Shown here: in pieces, positions 1 to 8,309 of the stretch
Numbering within the stretch: the stretch's first letter is position 1
Layout: each line of letters begins with the position of its first letter
NCBI GenBank assembly: GCA_020846745.1
Contig: JADLDI010000125.1
Coordinates: forward strand, 1 to 64,000
From: Bryobacterales bacterium
GTDB lineage: Bacteria; Acidobacteriota; Terriglobia; Bryobacterales; Bryobacteraceae
Direction: 5' to 3'
Length of the DNA: 64,000 bases
Notes under the pieces: model-generated
Databases searched by the model: none
The model's input: only the letters and a program-made list of their open reading frames with translations
Told to the model about the DNA's origin: nothing
Made by a program: the position numbers and the translations under genes

Positions 1-77
1 GCGGCATTAGCCAAGCCCTCGATGTATGCCGCGAAGCGCCTCTGCTGTGGGCCTGGCGAAGAGAGGCGGGATCCCAC
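1..77 (-). CDS. Possible N-terminus of a transposase, cut by the window edge
   Basis: Reading the minus strand from a GTG at 77 gives about 25 uninterrupted residues running off the window edge, containing RRFAAYIEGLANA. An Arg-Arg-Phe, Tyr and Gly-Leu spacing of this kind resembles the N-terminus of IS701/IS4-like DDE transposases, but that is recall from a very short stretch. The A/T-rich bases at about 90-120 between this frame and the next gene could be an element end. Nothing else is visible in 1-122. It could equally be chance reading frame. Confidence 0.2.
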   Translation of the reverse strand, partial: MGSRLSSPGPQQRRFAAYIEGLANA

Positions 78-122
78 GGAAACAATTCTACATCAAATTG
101 TTTTCTTTATAACACAGTAGTA

Positions 123-2255
123 CTAGGGTCCGGCAGCTACGATTTTGATCGGCCCAAAGGCTGGGATGCCGGGCAGCGCGATCGGGTCGAGGCCCCAGCC
201 GTGGTAGAGGAGCGAGTCCTGCTGGATGCCTTGGGTTTCGAGCACGACGTCGCCCTTATCCAAGTAGGCATGGAACGCGCCGTAGATCGGCTGCCCTTGC
301 GTATTGAAGAACCGGAAGGCCTGGGAGTTCACGGGACCGGCTATGGGCCTGGTGAATCTCAGCCGGAGCCGGGCCGGCTTTTCCCAACCGGCGCTTTGGA
401 ATTCGGGCGGCGCATCGCCGAGGACGAGAGCCGCCATGCGGCGCCCGACGGTTTGGAGCGACGCGGCGTCGAGGTGAATAGGGTCGGTCAAGGTCAGGTC
501 CAGAGTCGAAACCAAGGCAGTATGTGGAATCTTTTTGGCCGCCTGGCGTTGCGCCTCGCGGACGAGGTTCCAGCCGACGAGGAAGTTCTCTTTGGGCTCG
601 ACAGCGTAGCGGGATAACTGAGCAGTGAGAACGGGGAGGTCCGGTTGATGCAAGTCTGAGCGCACCGCATTGACGAATTTTACAAAGCGTTCCAGGTAAG
701 TGCTCGCGGTGTTTGCGGCGCCGGCATCCGCCTCGCCCTGATACCAGAGCATCGCCCGGAACGGGCCCTGCGCTTCCTTGCCTCTGGCGATCATGTTGCC
801 GTAAAGCGAGGCCCGGCGCTGGACTTTGTGCGCGGGATTCCACTGCTCGAGCGACGTTCCGCCTTTCGCACAGGGAATGAGGCCGACGGGCACGCCGGTG
901 CGCTTTACGAGTTCGCGGGCAAATGCAAGGCCGAGCCCGGCGCCGACGCGGGTTCCATCGGGACGGACACGCACCTCATGCAACGGCTCGCGCGCAACGG
1001 CCCACACGTCTTCCGGCGCCATCATATGTATCCGTGGATCTTCCGTTTGCTTGTCGGGCAGGGGAGCGCGGCCGACCATGTTACTTTGGCCGGACAGTAT
1101 GTATAAGTCACCCACTAAGATGCCGGTCCGGCGTGTGGATCCGAGGATCTTACCAGACTTATCAGCGACCCGGAAGCCGATCGTGTAAGGGCCGCCGGTT
1201 TTCAAGATTGGGTAGCCGGCGGTAAAGGGCGCATCATTTACTGAAGACTGCAGGCCCTCTATGGGGGGACCAGTTACTTTCGCCTCATTTCCACGCCGCG
1301 CGAGAACCTGGTTATCTTTGAGGGCAACGGAGATCGTCACGGGCGGGCGCGTGTGGTTTTCGAGCCAGCGGATACCGGTGGCGAAATCGGTTTCATGGCC
1401 GCCGTCGAAGATGGTTACGCGCGCGCGACCGCCGGAGCGGCGGAACAGCACCTTTTTGGCACGCGCTTCCGTTTCGGTCTCGCGGGCGAGATGCGCGGGG
1501 ATCGTCGCGCTGTCAGCGATGGCTTTGATATCAGCATCGCTCAGGCGCCGCGCGGGGGGCGCCAGTTCATTGAAGGCCCATAGGGAATGGCTGACCGGGA
1601 CCGAACCGGTATGCCCATCCTGAATGCCCGTTTGAATATCGACCGGTAACTCGCGGGCTAACGACAGGAAGTACAATGGCGAGCGGCGGCGGTATTCCTG
1701 TTGGGCCAAGCCATCGGCCGGAGTGCCGTTGAAACAAGCCTCCATCATCTTCCAGTACCGGCTGTTCTGTTTTTTTGAGAACGCGTGCCAAGCGGCCAGA
1801 TCGGTAATCGGCACCCATGCGGAAGCCGCGGCCCACAACTGAGGCGCGCGTCCGGCCATTACCAAGGTCATGAAGCCGCCCCCGGATCCGCCCATTACGT
1901 AGATCCGGCGAGGGTCCACGTTGGTGCGCTTCTTCATGTAATCTACGGCATCGAGGACATCTTGTACGGCCAGGTCCGAGGCGCAGGCCTCGGGGTGATC
2001 GTTGGCTCCGCGGAAGTCCGGTGCGATGACGGCCCAACCGCGCTTCTCGGCTTCGCCCAGGGCGACGTCGTTCTTGGGTGAGTCAAGATGGCGTTGCGAC
2101 CAGGAATGCAGCAATACAAGCAGCGGGACAGGCTTGGCGGCGGGTGGAACGTAAATCCAGGCTCCTTGCGGTTTGCCGTCGACAGACGAGGGAATCTCGA
2201 CGTTTTCGACGCCGAATAGAAGGCACGCCGCAAGCAGGCCAACGAGAAAACGCAT
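123..2255 (-). CDS. Secreted fusion of an alpha/beta hydrolase and a sialate O-acetylesterase-like domain
   Basis: The 710-residue protein starts with a hydrophobic signal peptide (MRFLVGLLAACLLFG). Residues about 30-300 form an esterase/prolyl-oligopeptidase-type alpha/beta hydrolase with a nucleophile elbow GGSGGG near residue 123 and a candidate acid/His region ending in GGHETDF near 290. Residues about 380-610 match the SASA/DUF303 sialate O-acetylesterase family: SGQSNM carries the catalytic Ser, followed by WYQGEAD and by DPIHLD, which carries the Asp/His pair. A beta-rich tail follows. Both active sites look intact, so the enzyme probably removes two kinds of ester groups from extracellular glycans. 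The downstream BNR sialidase fits that role. A TATAAT box lies 7 bases before the ATG. Domain assignment is firm; substrate is inference. Confidence 0.85.
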   Translation of the reverse strand: MRFLVGLLAACLLFGVENVEIPSSVDGKPQGAWIYVPPAAKPVPLLVLLHSWSQRHLDSPKNDVALGEAEKRGWAVIAPDFRGANDHPEACASDLAVQDVLDAVDYMKKRTNVDPRRIYVMGGSGGGFMTLVMAGRAPQLWAAASAWVPITDLAAWHAFSKKQNSRYWKMMEACFNGTPADGLAQQEYRRRSPLYFLSLARELPVDIQTGIQDGHTGSVPVSHSLWAFNELAPPARRLSDADIKAIADSATIPAHLARETETEARAKKVLFRRSGGRARVTIFDGGHETDFATGIRWLENHTRPPVTISVALKDNQVLARRGNEAKVTGPPIEGLQSSVNDAPFTAGYPILKTGGPYTIGFRVADKSGKILGSTRRTGILVGDLYILSGQSNMVGRAPLPDKQTEDPRIHMMAPEDVWAVAREPLHEVRVRPDGTRVGAGLGLAFARELVKRTGVPVGLIPCAKGGTSLEQWNPAHKVQRRASLYGNMIARGKEAQGPFRAMLWYQGEADAGAANTASTYLERFVKFVNAVRSDLHQPDLPVLTAQLSRYAVEPKENFLVGWNLVREAQRQAAKKIPHTALVSTLDLTLTDPIHLDAASLQTVGRRMAALVLGDAPPEFQSAGWEKPARLRLRFTRPIAGPVNSQAFRFFNTQGQPIYGAFHAYLDKGDVVLETQGIQQDSLLYHGWGLDPIALPGIPAFGPIKIVAAGP

Positions 2256-2262
2256 ACAGGCG

Positions 2263-2268
2263 ATTATA
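2263..2268 (-). promoter_or_regulatory. -10 box TATAAT placed for a leaderless transcript
   Basis: On the minus strand a perfect TATAAT is followed by seven bases and then the ATG of the esterase fusion, so transcription would begin at or next to the start codon. No convincing -35 box or Shine-Dalgarno sequence is seen. The same spacing recurs at other genes of this window. Confidence 0.4.
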
Positions 2269-2340
2269 GAGCGGTGTTCGGGCGACTCTTCTCAGTTCCG
2301 TAACTAACGCTTGCCGGTGTCTCGCACCACGTCTGTCGTC

Positions 2341-2362
2341 CCGCAAAACGAACATTTTGCGG
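2341..2362 (-). terminator. Perfect 8-bp hairpin after the Gfo/Idh gene
   Basis: CCGCAAAA and TTTTGCGG form a perfect stem around a 6-base loop, 13 bases past the stop codon of the minus-strand oxidoreductase. A run of T after the stem is missing, so this may be a weak or Rho-assisted terminator or an mRNA 3' stabiliser. Confidence 0.4.
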
Positions 2363-2375
2363 TACGAACTCCGGC

Positions 2376-3584
2376 CTAGAGCGGCAGAATCTCTTCCCTG
2401 TCCGGATCGTAACGCAAGCGTCGCTTCTGCAGATAAGCGATGTTGCCCAAGTGCGATGCGGCGGCGGACCGGTGTCCGATATAAACGTCGCCATTCGGCA
2501 GTTGCCTGGACTTGACCGAATCGAGGAAGTTCTCGACGTGCTCGATGGTCTGTTCCCTCGGCGCCTTCACCACCACCGGCGGGGCTCCGCGTTCCTTCGA
2601 GTAGTACTGGAATTCCCCGCGGGTAATGTACAAGCGGCCTTCGGTGCCGACCATCTCGACTGCCGCTCCGGTCAGCCCAGGGGCGAGTGTCGCCTCAAAA
2701 GTCGCGGTCCAATTCGTTGGATACTCGAGCAGCACATTGATCGTATCCGGTGCGGTGCGGCCGTCCTTATATTGATAAACACCGCCTGCCGCGACCGCCG
2801 AGATCGGATTGTCCTCATCCATGAACATGTGGACCACGTCGATCCAATGGGTGAACAAGTCCGTCACCTGCCCACCGCCAAAGTCAAGGTACGCGCGAAA
2901 ATTCCAAAACTGCTGCGGATCCCAGTCGCGCCACTTTACGGGTCCCAGAAACCGCGCCCAATCGAGATTAGAAGGCTTCTGCGCGAGCGAGGCCGGAGCT
3001 TTCTGCAAATGCGCCCCGTTGCCGTGCCACCAGGTTCGCGCGAGCGTGATCTTTCCCAATTTGCCGGACTTGATGTATTCCTGTTTCGCCTGCAGATAGT
3101 GCGACCCCGAGCGCTGCTGCATGCCCACCTGGCAAATGCGATTGTTAACGCGGGCAGCCTTGACGATCCGCGGACCTTCTTCGATTTTGAGCGTGAGTGG
3201 CTTCTCGACGTAGACATCTTTGCCGGCATTCAAGGCATCGATCGCGCAGCCGGCATGCCAGTGGTCGGGCGTGGCGATCAGGACCGCGTCGACATCTTTC
3301 TGTTCCAGCAACTTGCGGTGGTCGCCAAATCCCTTGCCGCCGGCGGCACGTTGCAGAGCTTTGTCGATGCGCTCGGCGTACACGTCGCAAACGGCGGTAA
3401 CGTTCACGCGTTCTGTCTTGAGAAACGTGCCCATCACGCCCGTGCCGCGGCCTCCACAGCCGATCAAACCGAGGTTCACTTTGTCATTTGCGCCCATCAC
3501 TCGCGAGTAGGAAGCGGCGGTCATACCGGCTGCGGCGACCTTCGCGGCTGCTGGAGTTTGCACGAGGAAATCTCTGCGACGCAT
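2376..3584 (-). CDS. Tat-exported Gfo/Idh/MocA-family oxidoreductase
   Basis: The protein begins MRRRDFLVQTPAAAK, a twin-arginine-type signal, followed at about residue 38 by VNLGLIGCGGRGTGV, the dinucleotide-binding loop of Gfo/Idh/MocA sugar dehydrogenases. The EKPLTL motif that closes the NAD(P)-binding domain is present near residue 130, and the C-terminal substrate domain follows to residue 402. These enzymes oxidise or epimerise sugars and inositols; export suggests a tightly bound cofactor, as in related Tat-exported members. I chose the ATG at 3584 because the 22 codons upstream lack the signal peptide character and overlap the divergent gene. Substrate is unknown. Confidence 0.88.
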   Translation of the reverse strand: MRRRDFLVQTPAAAKVAAAGMTAASYSRVMGANDKVNLGLIGCGGRGTGVMGTFLKTERVNVTAVCDVYAERIDKALQRAAGGKGFGDHRKLLEQKDVDAVLIATPDHWHAGCAIDALNAGKDVYVEKPLTLKIEEGPRIVKAARVNNRICQVGMQQRSGSHYLQAKQEYIKSGKLGKITLARTWWHGNGAHLQKAPASLAQKPSNLDWARFLGPVKWRDWDPQQFWNFRAYLDFGGGQVTDLFTHWIDVVHMFMDEDNPISAVAAGGVYQYKDGRTAPDTINVLLEYPTNWTATFEATLAPGLTGAAVEMVGTEGRLYITRGEFQYYSKERGAPPVVVKAPREQTIEHVENFLDSVKSRQLPNGDVYIGHRSAAASHLGNIAYLQKRRLRYDPDREEILPL

Positions 3585-3591
3585 GGAGCCA

Positions 3592-3599
3592 ATTATACT
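3592..3599. promoter_or_regulatory. Overlapping divergent -10 boxes
   Basis: ATTATACT reads as TATAAT on the minus strand (3597-3592, seven bases before the ATG at 3584) and TATACT on the plus strand (3594-3599, about 20 bases before the ATG at 3619). Only 34 bases separate the two start codons, so both genes must share this interval for initiation; the minus-strand transcript would be leaderless. -35 boxes are not obvious. Confidence 0.4.
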
Positions 3600-3618
3600 C
3601 GTAGTTTCGGACGTTACT

Positions 3619-4842
3619 ATGCCGCTAGATCTTACCCGCCAACTGGTCACGCGCTGGACTGACCCTCAGCCGGCGCATATCGACATTCTCAAGAAAGCCG
3701 GAATCGAAGGAGTGGTGCTGGAAAAGCCCGATGCGGCCTTCGAACAGGCCGCGCATCAGGCAGGCATCGAGACTGCCACCATCGACGTGCTGAAAAGCAC
3801 CGTCAGCAAGGGCGCGCTTTGGCCGGGTGTGCGCACTCCGGCAAAGCGGGGCGACGACGAGACAGCCTCGGCCTCTTCGGAACCGTGGCTGGACGCCAAC
3901 GCATGGCTGGTGGCCTACGAGAAAGCGTTGAACGGCGGGAAAGCGCCGGTTCTGTCCTATCAGCCCGACAAAGAGGCAGGGCTTGAGAAGGATCGCTACG
4001 TCGCCTTCGAAACACTTGAAATCGGCCTGATCGAAGCGCGAATGTCGGGTGGGAACTTCGTGCTTGCGTTAGAGCCGCGCTACCGCGAAGCCCTGTTGAA
4101 AGACGATGCGAAGGCGACCACGGCGTGGACATCCCTGGGCAAGACCGCCAAATGGCTGAACGAGAACCGCAAGTACCTGGGGCTGCCGGTTCGTCCGCAG
4201 GTGACCGTACTGGTGGACCGCAGCGACGCCAGCGCCGAACTGGCATTGCTCGCCTACCGGCGCGGTGCCAACCCGAGGCTGGTGGCGGCCACGGCCGTGC
4301 CCGCTCCGAACCCCGGCCAGATATTGGTGATCGTCGCGGCGAACCTCGAAAAGCACGACGCGGCATTCCAGCGGAAACTGCTGGCTCATGCCGATGCCGG
4401 TTCAATCGTCGTCACCGACTGGAAGCCGGACCACTTGGGTAAAGAAATCAAGAAGCAGGAAGACCGCACCTTCTACCAGATGGGTAAAGGGCAGCTTGTC
4501 GTGTACAACGAAACGGTTATCGACGCTTCTGAGTTTTCGCTCGACGTGATCGATTTGATCACCTACCGGAAACGGCCCTCGCGATTATGGAATGCGCTGG
4601 CGACGATTCCGCTCGCCACCGACGGTCCCGGACCTGGCGAAGTGGTTCTGCAGGCCATCAACTACGGCCAGCCCACCCGCGACGAAGTGCAAGCGCGTGT
4701 GTTGGGCCACTTCGGTAACGCCACCTACCTCGCTCCCGGCAACGACCCGAAAACGCTTAAAACCTACCGGCGCGGCGAACTGACCGAAGTGTACATGCCG
4801 AAAGTTGAGCGCGGCGCGATTGTCCACTTCCGCAAAGCCTAG
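3619..4842 (+). CDS. Uncharacterised protein, possibly glycoside-hydrolase-like
   Basis: This is a 407-residue soluble protein without a signal peptide. The N-terminal third reads like an alternating beta/alpha region (HIDILKKAGIEGVVLEKP). A central segment (residues about 195-280) resembles a flavodoxin or amidotransferase-like fold (VTVLVDRSDASAELALLAYRRG, ILVIVAANLEKHD, GSIVVTDWKP). The end is beta-rich (GEVVLQAINYG, EVYMPKVERGAIVHFRK). That order recalls TIM-barrel, amidotransferase-like and beta-sandwich layouts of some glycoside hydrolase-like families, but no signature motif was recognised. I prefer the ATG at 3619 over 3583, because the latter overlaps the divergent gene's start. It shares a divergent promoter with the Gfo/Idh oxidoreductase, which hints at a sugar-related role. 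Confidence 0.65.
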   Translation: MPLDLTRQLVTRWTDPQPAHIDILKKAGIEGVVLEKPDAAFEQAAHQAGIETATIDVLKSTVSKGALWPGVRTPAKRGDDETASASSEPWLDANAWLVAYEKALNGGKAPVLSYQPDKEAGLEKDRYVAFETLEIGLIEARMSGGNFVLALEPRYREALLKDDAKATTAWTSLGKTAKWLNENRKYLGLPVRPQVTVLVDRSDASAELALLAYRRGANPRLVAATAVPAPNPGQILVIVAANLEKHDAAFQRKLLAHADAGSIVVTDWKPDHLGKEIKKQEDRTFYQMGKGQLVVYNETVIDASEFSLDVIDLITYRKRPSRLWNALATIPLATDGPGPGEVVLQAINYGQPTRDEVQARVLGHFGNATYLAPGNDPKTLKTYRRGELTEVYMPKVERGAIVHFRKA

Positions 4843-4905
4843 CGCGCGACGTATGATGTTCTGGATCAGCGCGTAAGCGAAATTCAGAACCAGGAGATTT
4901 CCCAT

Positions 4906-5541
4906 ATGATCGCAAGGGCGATTTTGACGGCGGTGTGTGTCGCCGTTCCGGCGATGTTGGCGCAACAGGCTTCAGACAAGATGAGCTTCTTCATCACCAG
5001 CGAAGGTTCGGGCCAAGGCGCGAACCTGGGCGGGTTGAAGGGAGCCGATGCCCATTGCCAGAAGCTTGCGAAAGCCGCGGGCAGCAAGAAGAAATGGCGT
5101 GCCTACCTGAGCTCGAACGAGGGCAAGAAGGCGGTTAACGCAAAGGACCGTATCGGTAAAGGCCCGTGGTACAACTTCAAGGGCGAAATGGTGGCCAAGG
5201 ACATTGCCGACCTGCACTCGGAAAACAACAAGCTCGGTAAGCAGGGCTCGTTGACCGAGAAGGGACAGGTCGTGAACGGGCGCGGCGATAAGCCGAACCA
5301 GCACGATATCCTGACCGGTTCGCAGTTGGACGGCACCGCGTTCACCGACGGCCAGGACCACACCTGCAAGAACTGGACCAGCGGCGCCGACGGCAGCGCG
5401 CAAGTCGGCCATCACGATCGCCAGGGCGGCGGCCAAAACCCGAACTCCTGGAACTCGGCCCATCCCTCGAAAGGTTGCAGCCAGGACAACCTGGTGGCCA
5501 CCGGCGGATCGGGCCGATTCTACTGCTTCGCTGGTAATTAG
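4906..5541 (+). CDS. Secreted C-type-lectin/endostatin-like (DUF1554-like) protein
   Basis: The 211-residue protein has a signal peptide ending about residue 22 (after VPAMLAQQA). The mature part contains FFITSEGSGQGANLGGLKGADAHCQKLA followed by WRAYLSS, the pattern typical of DUF1554/LenA-like and other endostatin-fold proteins. Later features are DHTCKNW and SGRFYCFAGN, with four conserved cysteines likely in disulfides. Such domains bind ligands or host matrix in spirochaetes, but many soil bacteria have them with unknown role. A CAGGAG Shine-Dalgarno sits 9 bases before the ATG. A strong hairpin follows the stop, so it is probably monocistronic. Confidence 0.7.
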   Translation: MIARAILTAVCVAVPAMLAQQASDKMSFFITSEGSGQGANLGGLKGADAHCQKLAKAAGSKKKWRAYLSSNEGKKAVNAKDRIGKGPWYNFKGEMVAKDIADLHSENNKLGKQGSLTEKGQVVNGRGDKPNQHDILTGSQLDGTAFTDGQDHTCKNWTSGADGSAQVGHHDRQGGGQNPNSWNSAHPSKGCSQDNLVATGGSGRFYCFAGN

Positions 5542-5558
5542 CCGGCTCTCGCATCCGA

Positions 5559-5594
5559 ACGGGCCGAGTGTGGCTAGCGCAGCATTCGGCCCGT
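5559..5594 (+). terminator. 12-bp hairpin after the lectin-like gene
   Basis: ACGGGCCGA and TCGGCCCGT are perfect inverted copies, extended by GTG/CAT with one G-U pair around a 12-base loop. It begins 18 bases after the stop codon. There is no T-run, so termination efficiency is uncertain, but it lies correctly between two transcription units. Confidence 0.45.
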
Positions 5595-5615
5595 CGGGCA
5601 GGAACTCAACCAGGC

Positions 5616-7115
5616 ATGAAACCGCGCATTGCTGTTGGAGCGATTTTTACCGAGTCGAACCATCTGGTCGGCCGCATGACCGATATGGAGAACTTCGAGC
5701 GGACCGAGTTTCGCCGCGGCGAGGAGGTACTGGCAGCCACCGATGGCGTGCTCGGCGGCTCTATTGCTGCTTTGCGCGGCCGCGGCGCGGAGCCGGTTCC
5801 GCTGATCTATGCGAGCGCCGTGCCCGGCGGTCCCCTTACTATCGAGTGCTATGCCGCTTTGAAGGCCGACCTTCTGGGCAGATTGCAGGCTGCTCTTCCC
5901 GTTGAAGGTGTGCTGATGCCGCAGCATGGCGCGGCCGCCGTCGATGAGATCGGCGATCTTGACGGCGACCTCATCGCTCGTGTCCGCGAACTGGTCGGAA
6001 ACGCCGTTCCCGTTGTCGTCACTCTCGATTGTCACGCCCACGTCACAGAGCAGATGGTTGGTAATGCCGACGCTCTGCTCGCGTGGGAAACCTACCCGCA
6101 CCGCGATTCCTACAGTACAGGCGCGCGCGGAGCCAACATGCTGATGGACATCGTGGAAAAGCGTGTGCGTCCTACGATGGCGATGGCGAAGGCGCCGGTT
6201 ATCGTGGGCGGATACATGGGCAGCACGGACGATGGTCCCTTCGCCGAATTCATGCGAAAGGCCAAGTCGCTCGAACAACTCGACCGAGTCCTTTCCACCA
6301 GCGCGTTCCTCGTCCAACCTCAGCTCGACCTGCCGGACATGGGCGGCGGCGCGTTGGTTATCACCGATAACGACATCGACCGGGCTGTCGAACTGGCGGC
6401 CGCCCTCGGCCACTATTACTGGAACCTGCGATCGCGTTTGGAAACTCCCGTTCGCGTTCCAGCCGGCGCCATTGCGGAAGGCCTTCAAATCGACGGTACG
6501 GTGCTGTTGCTCGAAACGTCCGACTGTGTCGGGGGCGGCGCGACAGGCGATAGCGCTGCCATCATCCGCGCTCTATTAGAAGCCGGCGTCGAAGACAGGT
6601 CGCTGGCGATGGTAGTAGACCCCGAGTCCGCGGCCGCCTGCCATCAGCGCGCCGAAGGCGAAGACATCGCTCTCCGCCTCGGCCATAAGCTCGACCCGCG
6701 CTGGGGTGAACCGCTGGAAGTTACGGCTCAGATCGAACAACTGACCGATGGCAAGTTCGTCTACTCCGGCGGCATTTGGGAAGGCATCACCGGCGACATG
6801 GGAGCGTCGGCTAAGTTGCGTATCGGGAACATTGAGGTTTTGGTAATGTCAAAACCCACTTACGACTGGGCCGACGAGCAATACCGTTCCGCCGGAATGA
6901 ATTCTGAAGGCGCGAAGTTCATCGTTGTGAAGAACCCGATGAACTACCGCATCGGTTACGATGGCAAGTTCCGCGCGGCATTCCCCCTGGACACACCAGG
7001 CCCAACGGTCGCCTCTCTGCGTCACGTGAAGTTCCAACGCTTGGCCCGGCCCTATTTCCCCGCGGACCAGGACATTCCGGGATTCACGCCCCGTATCCTG
7101 CGCGGCCGGGCGTAA
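5616..7115 (+). CDS. M81-family (MlrC-like) metallopeptidase
   Basis: The 499-residue protein matches the DUF1485/MlrC family. It opens with MKPRIAVGAIFTESNHLVG, the family's usual start. TLDCHAHVTEQM gives the Asp-X-His-X-His metal-ligand cluster near residue 140, with AWETYPHRD shortly after. The C-terminal MlrC domain contains SDCVGGGATGDS. MlrC of sphingomonads cleaves linearised microcystin, but most relatives have unknown amide or peptide substrates, so the name should not be read as microcystin degradation. It is cytoplasmic (no signal). The ATG at 5616 is chosen by family alignment; upstream codons overlap the hairpin. The MFS gene begins on the base after the stop codon, so an imported substrate is likely. 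Confidence 0.85.
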   Translation: MKPRIAVGAIFTESNHLVGRMTDMENFERTEFRRGEEVLAATDGVLGGSIAALRGRGAEPVPLIYASAVPGGPLTIECYAALKADLLGRLQAALPVEGVLMPQHGAAAVDEIGDLDGDLIARVRELVGNAVPVVVTLDCHAHVTEQMVGNADALLAWETYPHRDSYSTGARGANMLMDIVEKRVRPTMAMAKAPVIVGGYMGSTDDGPFAEFMRKAKSLEQLDRVLSTSAFLVQPQLDLPDMGGGALVITDNDIDRAVELAAALGHYYWNLRSRLETPVRVPAGAIAEGLQIDGTVLLLETSDCVGGGATGDSAAIIRALLEAGVEDRSLAMVVDPESAAACHQRAEGEDIALRLGHKLDPRWGEPLEVTAQIEQLTDGKFVYSGGIWEGITGDMGASAKLRIGNIEVLVMSKPTYDWADEQYRSAGMNSEGAKFIVVKNPMNYRIGYDGKFRAAFPLDTPGPTVASLRHVKFQRLARPYFPADQDIPGFTPRILRGRA

Positions 7116-8309
7116 ATGCCGGCGCCTTGGCCGCCGCGCGTCAATGTCGCACTCCTCTGCTTTGCCGCCAACATACTGGCGCATTCCGATCGTGTCGCCT
7201 TGTCGGTAGCGCTGCCGGTGATGATGCGGCAATACGGCTGGGATACTGCCAGGTCCGGCTGGGTGCTGTCCGGCTTCTTTGTAGGCTATGTCGCGCTGAT
7301 GATCCCCGTGGGTTTGTTGGTGCAGCGTTTCGGCCCGCGCAAGGTGTTCGCCGCGTGCGTCGCCCTTTGGAGCGTGTGCAGCATTGCCACGCCACTGGCC
7401 CGCTCTGCGCAGTCGCTGACCGCGATTCGTGTCCTACTCGGGGCGTTTGAAAGCGGCACGGCCGCTTGTATCAACTCCACGCTCGTCCGCTGGTTCCCAG
7501 TCACCGAATATTCCAGGGCCGCCGGCCTTTGCTGGAGCGGCGGCTATGCGGGGCCTGTGCTGGCGGTCCCGCTCGCATCGCTCCTGTTGCACCAGTTTGG
7601 CTGGCCGGCCATCTTTTATACCTTCGGGGCACTGGGGCTGACTTGGCTGCCCATGTGGTGGCGCAATGCGGAGAAGCCGCTGTCCACCGGCTCTGCGAGC
7701 CGCATCGCCCCGCCCGTAAGACTGCTGATCAGTCCGCCAGTGGTTGCGATCATGCTCCTTCACTTCTCCTCGAACTGGGTGCTCTATTTCATGATTACCT
7801 GGCTGCCGGCTTATCTCTCTTTCGAACGGAAGATGTCGCTTTCAGGCACGGCCGCCGGCGCATCTCTCCCCTTCGTCTTCGCCTGGCTTGGAACCAACTT
7901 GTTCGGCTGGGCAATCGATCGATTGTCCCTTCACTGGGGGCGCACGCCAACGCGAAAGCTCTTCATGATCCCTTATGCGGCCGCGGCTGTGGCTTTGCTG
8001 CTCGTTCCACACGCGGCAACGCCGGCCGGAGCAGTCGCAATATTATGCCTGGTGATGGCTTTGATGACTTCGGCCACTCCTGTGTTCTCCAGCGCGTCCA
8101 TGGACCTGGCGCCCGATATGGCCGGACCGCTGGCGAGTATCCAAAGCGCATTCGCCAACATTGCCGGTATCGTTGCGCCCGTCGCGGCCGGGTATCTGGT
8201 GAAGGCGTTCGGCTGGGCTTCACCCTTTGCGTTGACCGCAGGCATCGCGCTGCTGGGCGTAGCGGTCTACGCGCGGTATGGCAGTGCTGGGCGCGCCGAC
8301 CGGTTTTAG
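7116..8309 (+). CDS. MFS transporter, ACS-like family
   Basis: A 397-residue, about 12-helix major facilitator protein. The signature DRVALSVALPVMM in helix 1 and the loop-2/3 motif GLLVQRFGPRKVF place it near the anion:cation symporter (ACS) group that imports organic acids and sugar acids. Its ATG directly follows the TAA of the M81 gene (TAAATG), so the two are translated as one unit; the porter may import the peptidase substrate. The 3' end overlaps the convergent sialidase gene by four bases. Confidence 0.85.
   Translation: MPAPWPPRVNVALLCFAANILAHSDRVALSVALPVMMRQYGWDTARSGWVLSGFFVGYVALMIPVGLLVQRFGPRKVFAACVALWSVCSIATPLARSAQSLTAIRVLLGAFESGTAACINSTLVRWFPVTEYSRAAGLCWSGGYAGPVLAVPLASLLLHQFGWPAIFYTFGALGLTWLPMWWRNAEKPLSTGSASRIAPPVRLLISPPVVAIMLLHFSSNWVLYFMITWLPAYLSFERKMSLSGTAAGASLPFVFAWLGTNLFGWAIDRLSLHWGRTPTRKLFMIPYAAAAVALLLVPHAATPAGAVAILCLVMALMTSATPVFSSASMDLAPDMAGPLASIQSAFANIAGIVAPVAAGYLVKAFGWASPFALTAGIALLGVAVYARYGSAGRADRF

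Noticed and set aside
2451..3662. 403-codon frame opposite the Gfo/Idh oxidoreductase
   Set aside because: It is the antisense shadow of a clear family member; its translation is His/Arg-rich and without domain character.
5616..7115. Microcystin degradation function for the M81 gene
   Set aside because: Family resemblance to MlrC is real, but no mlrA, mlrB or mlrD-type neighbours are present, so the specific activity cannot be supported.
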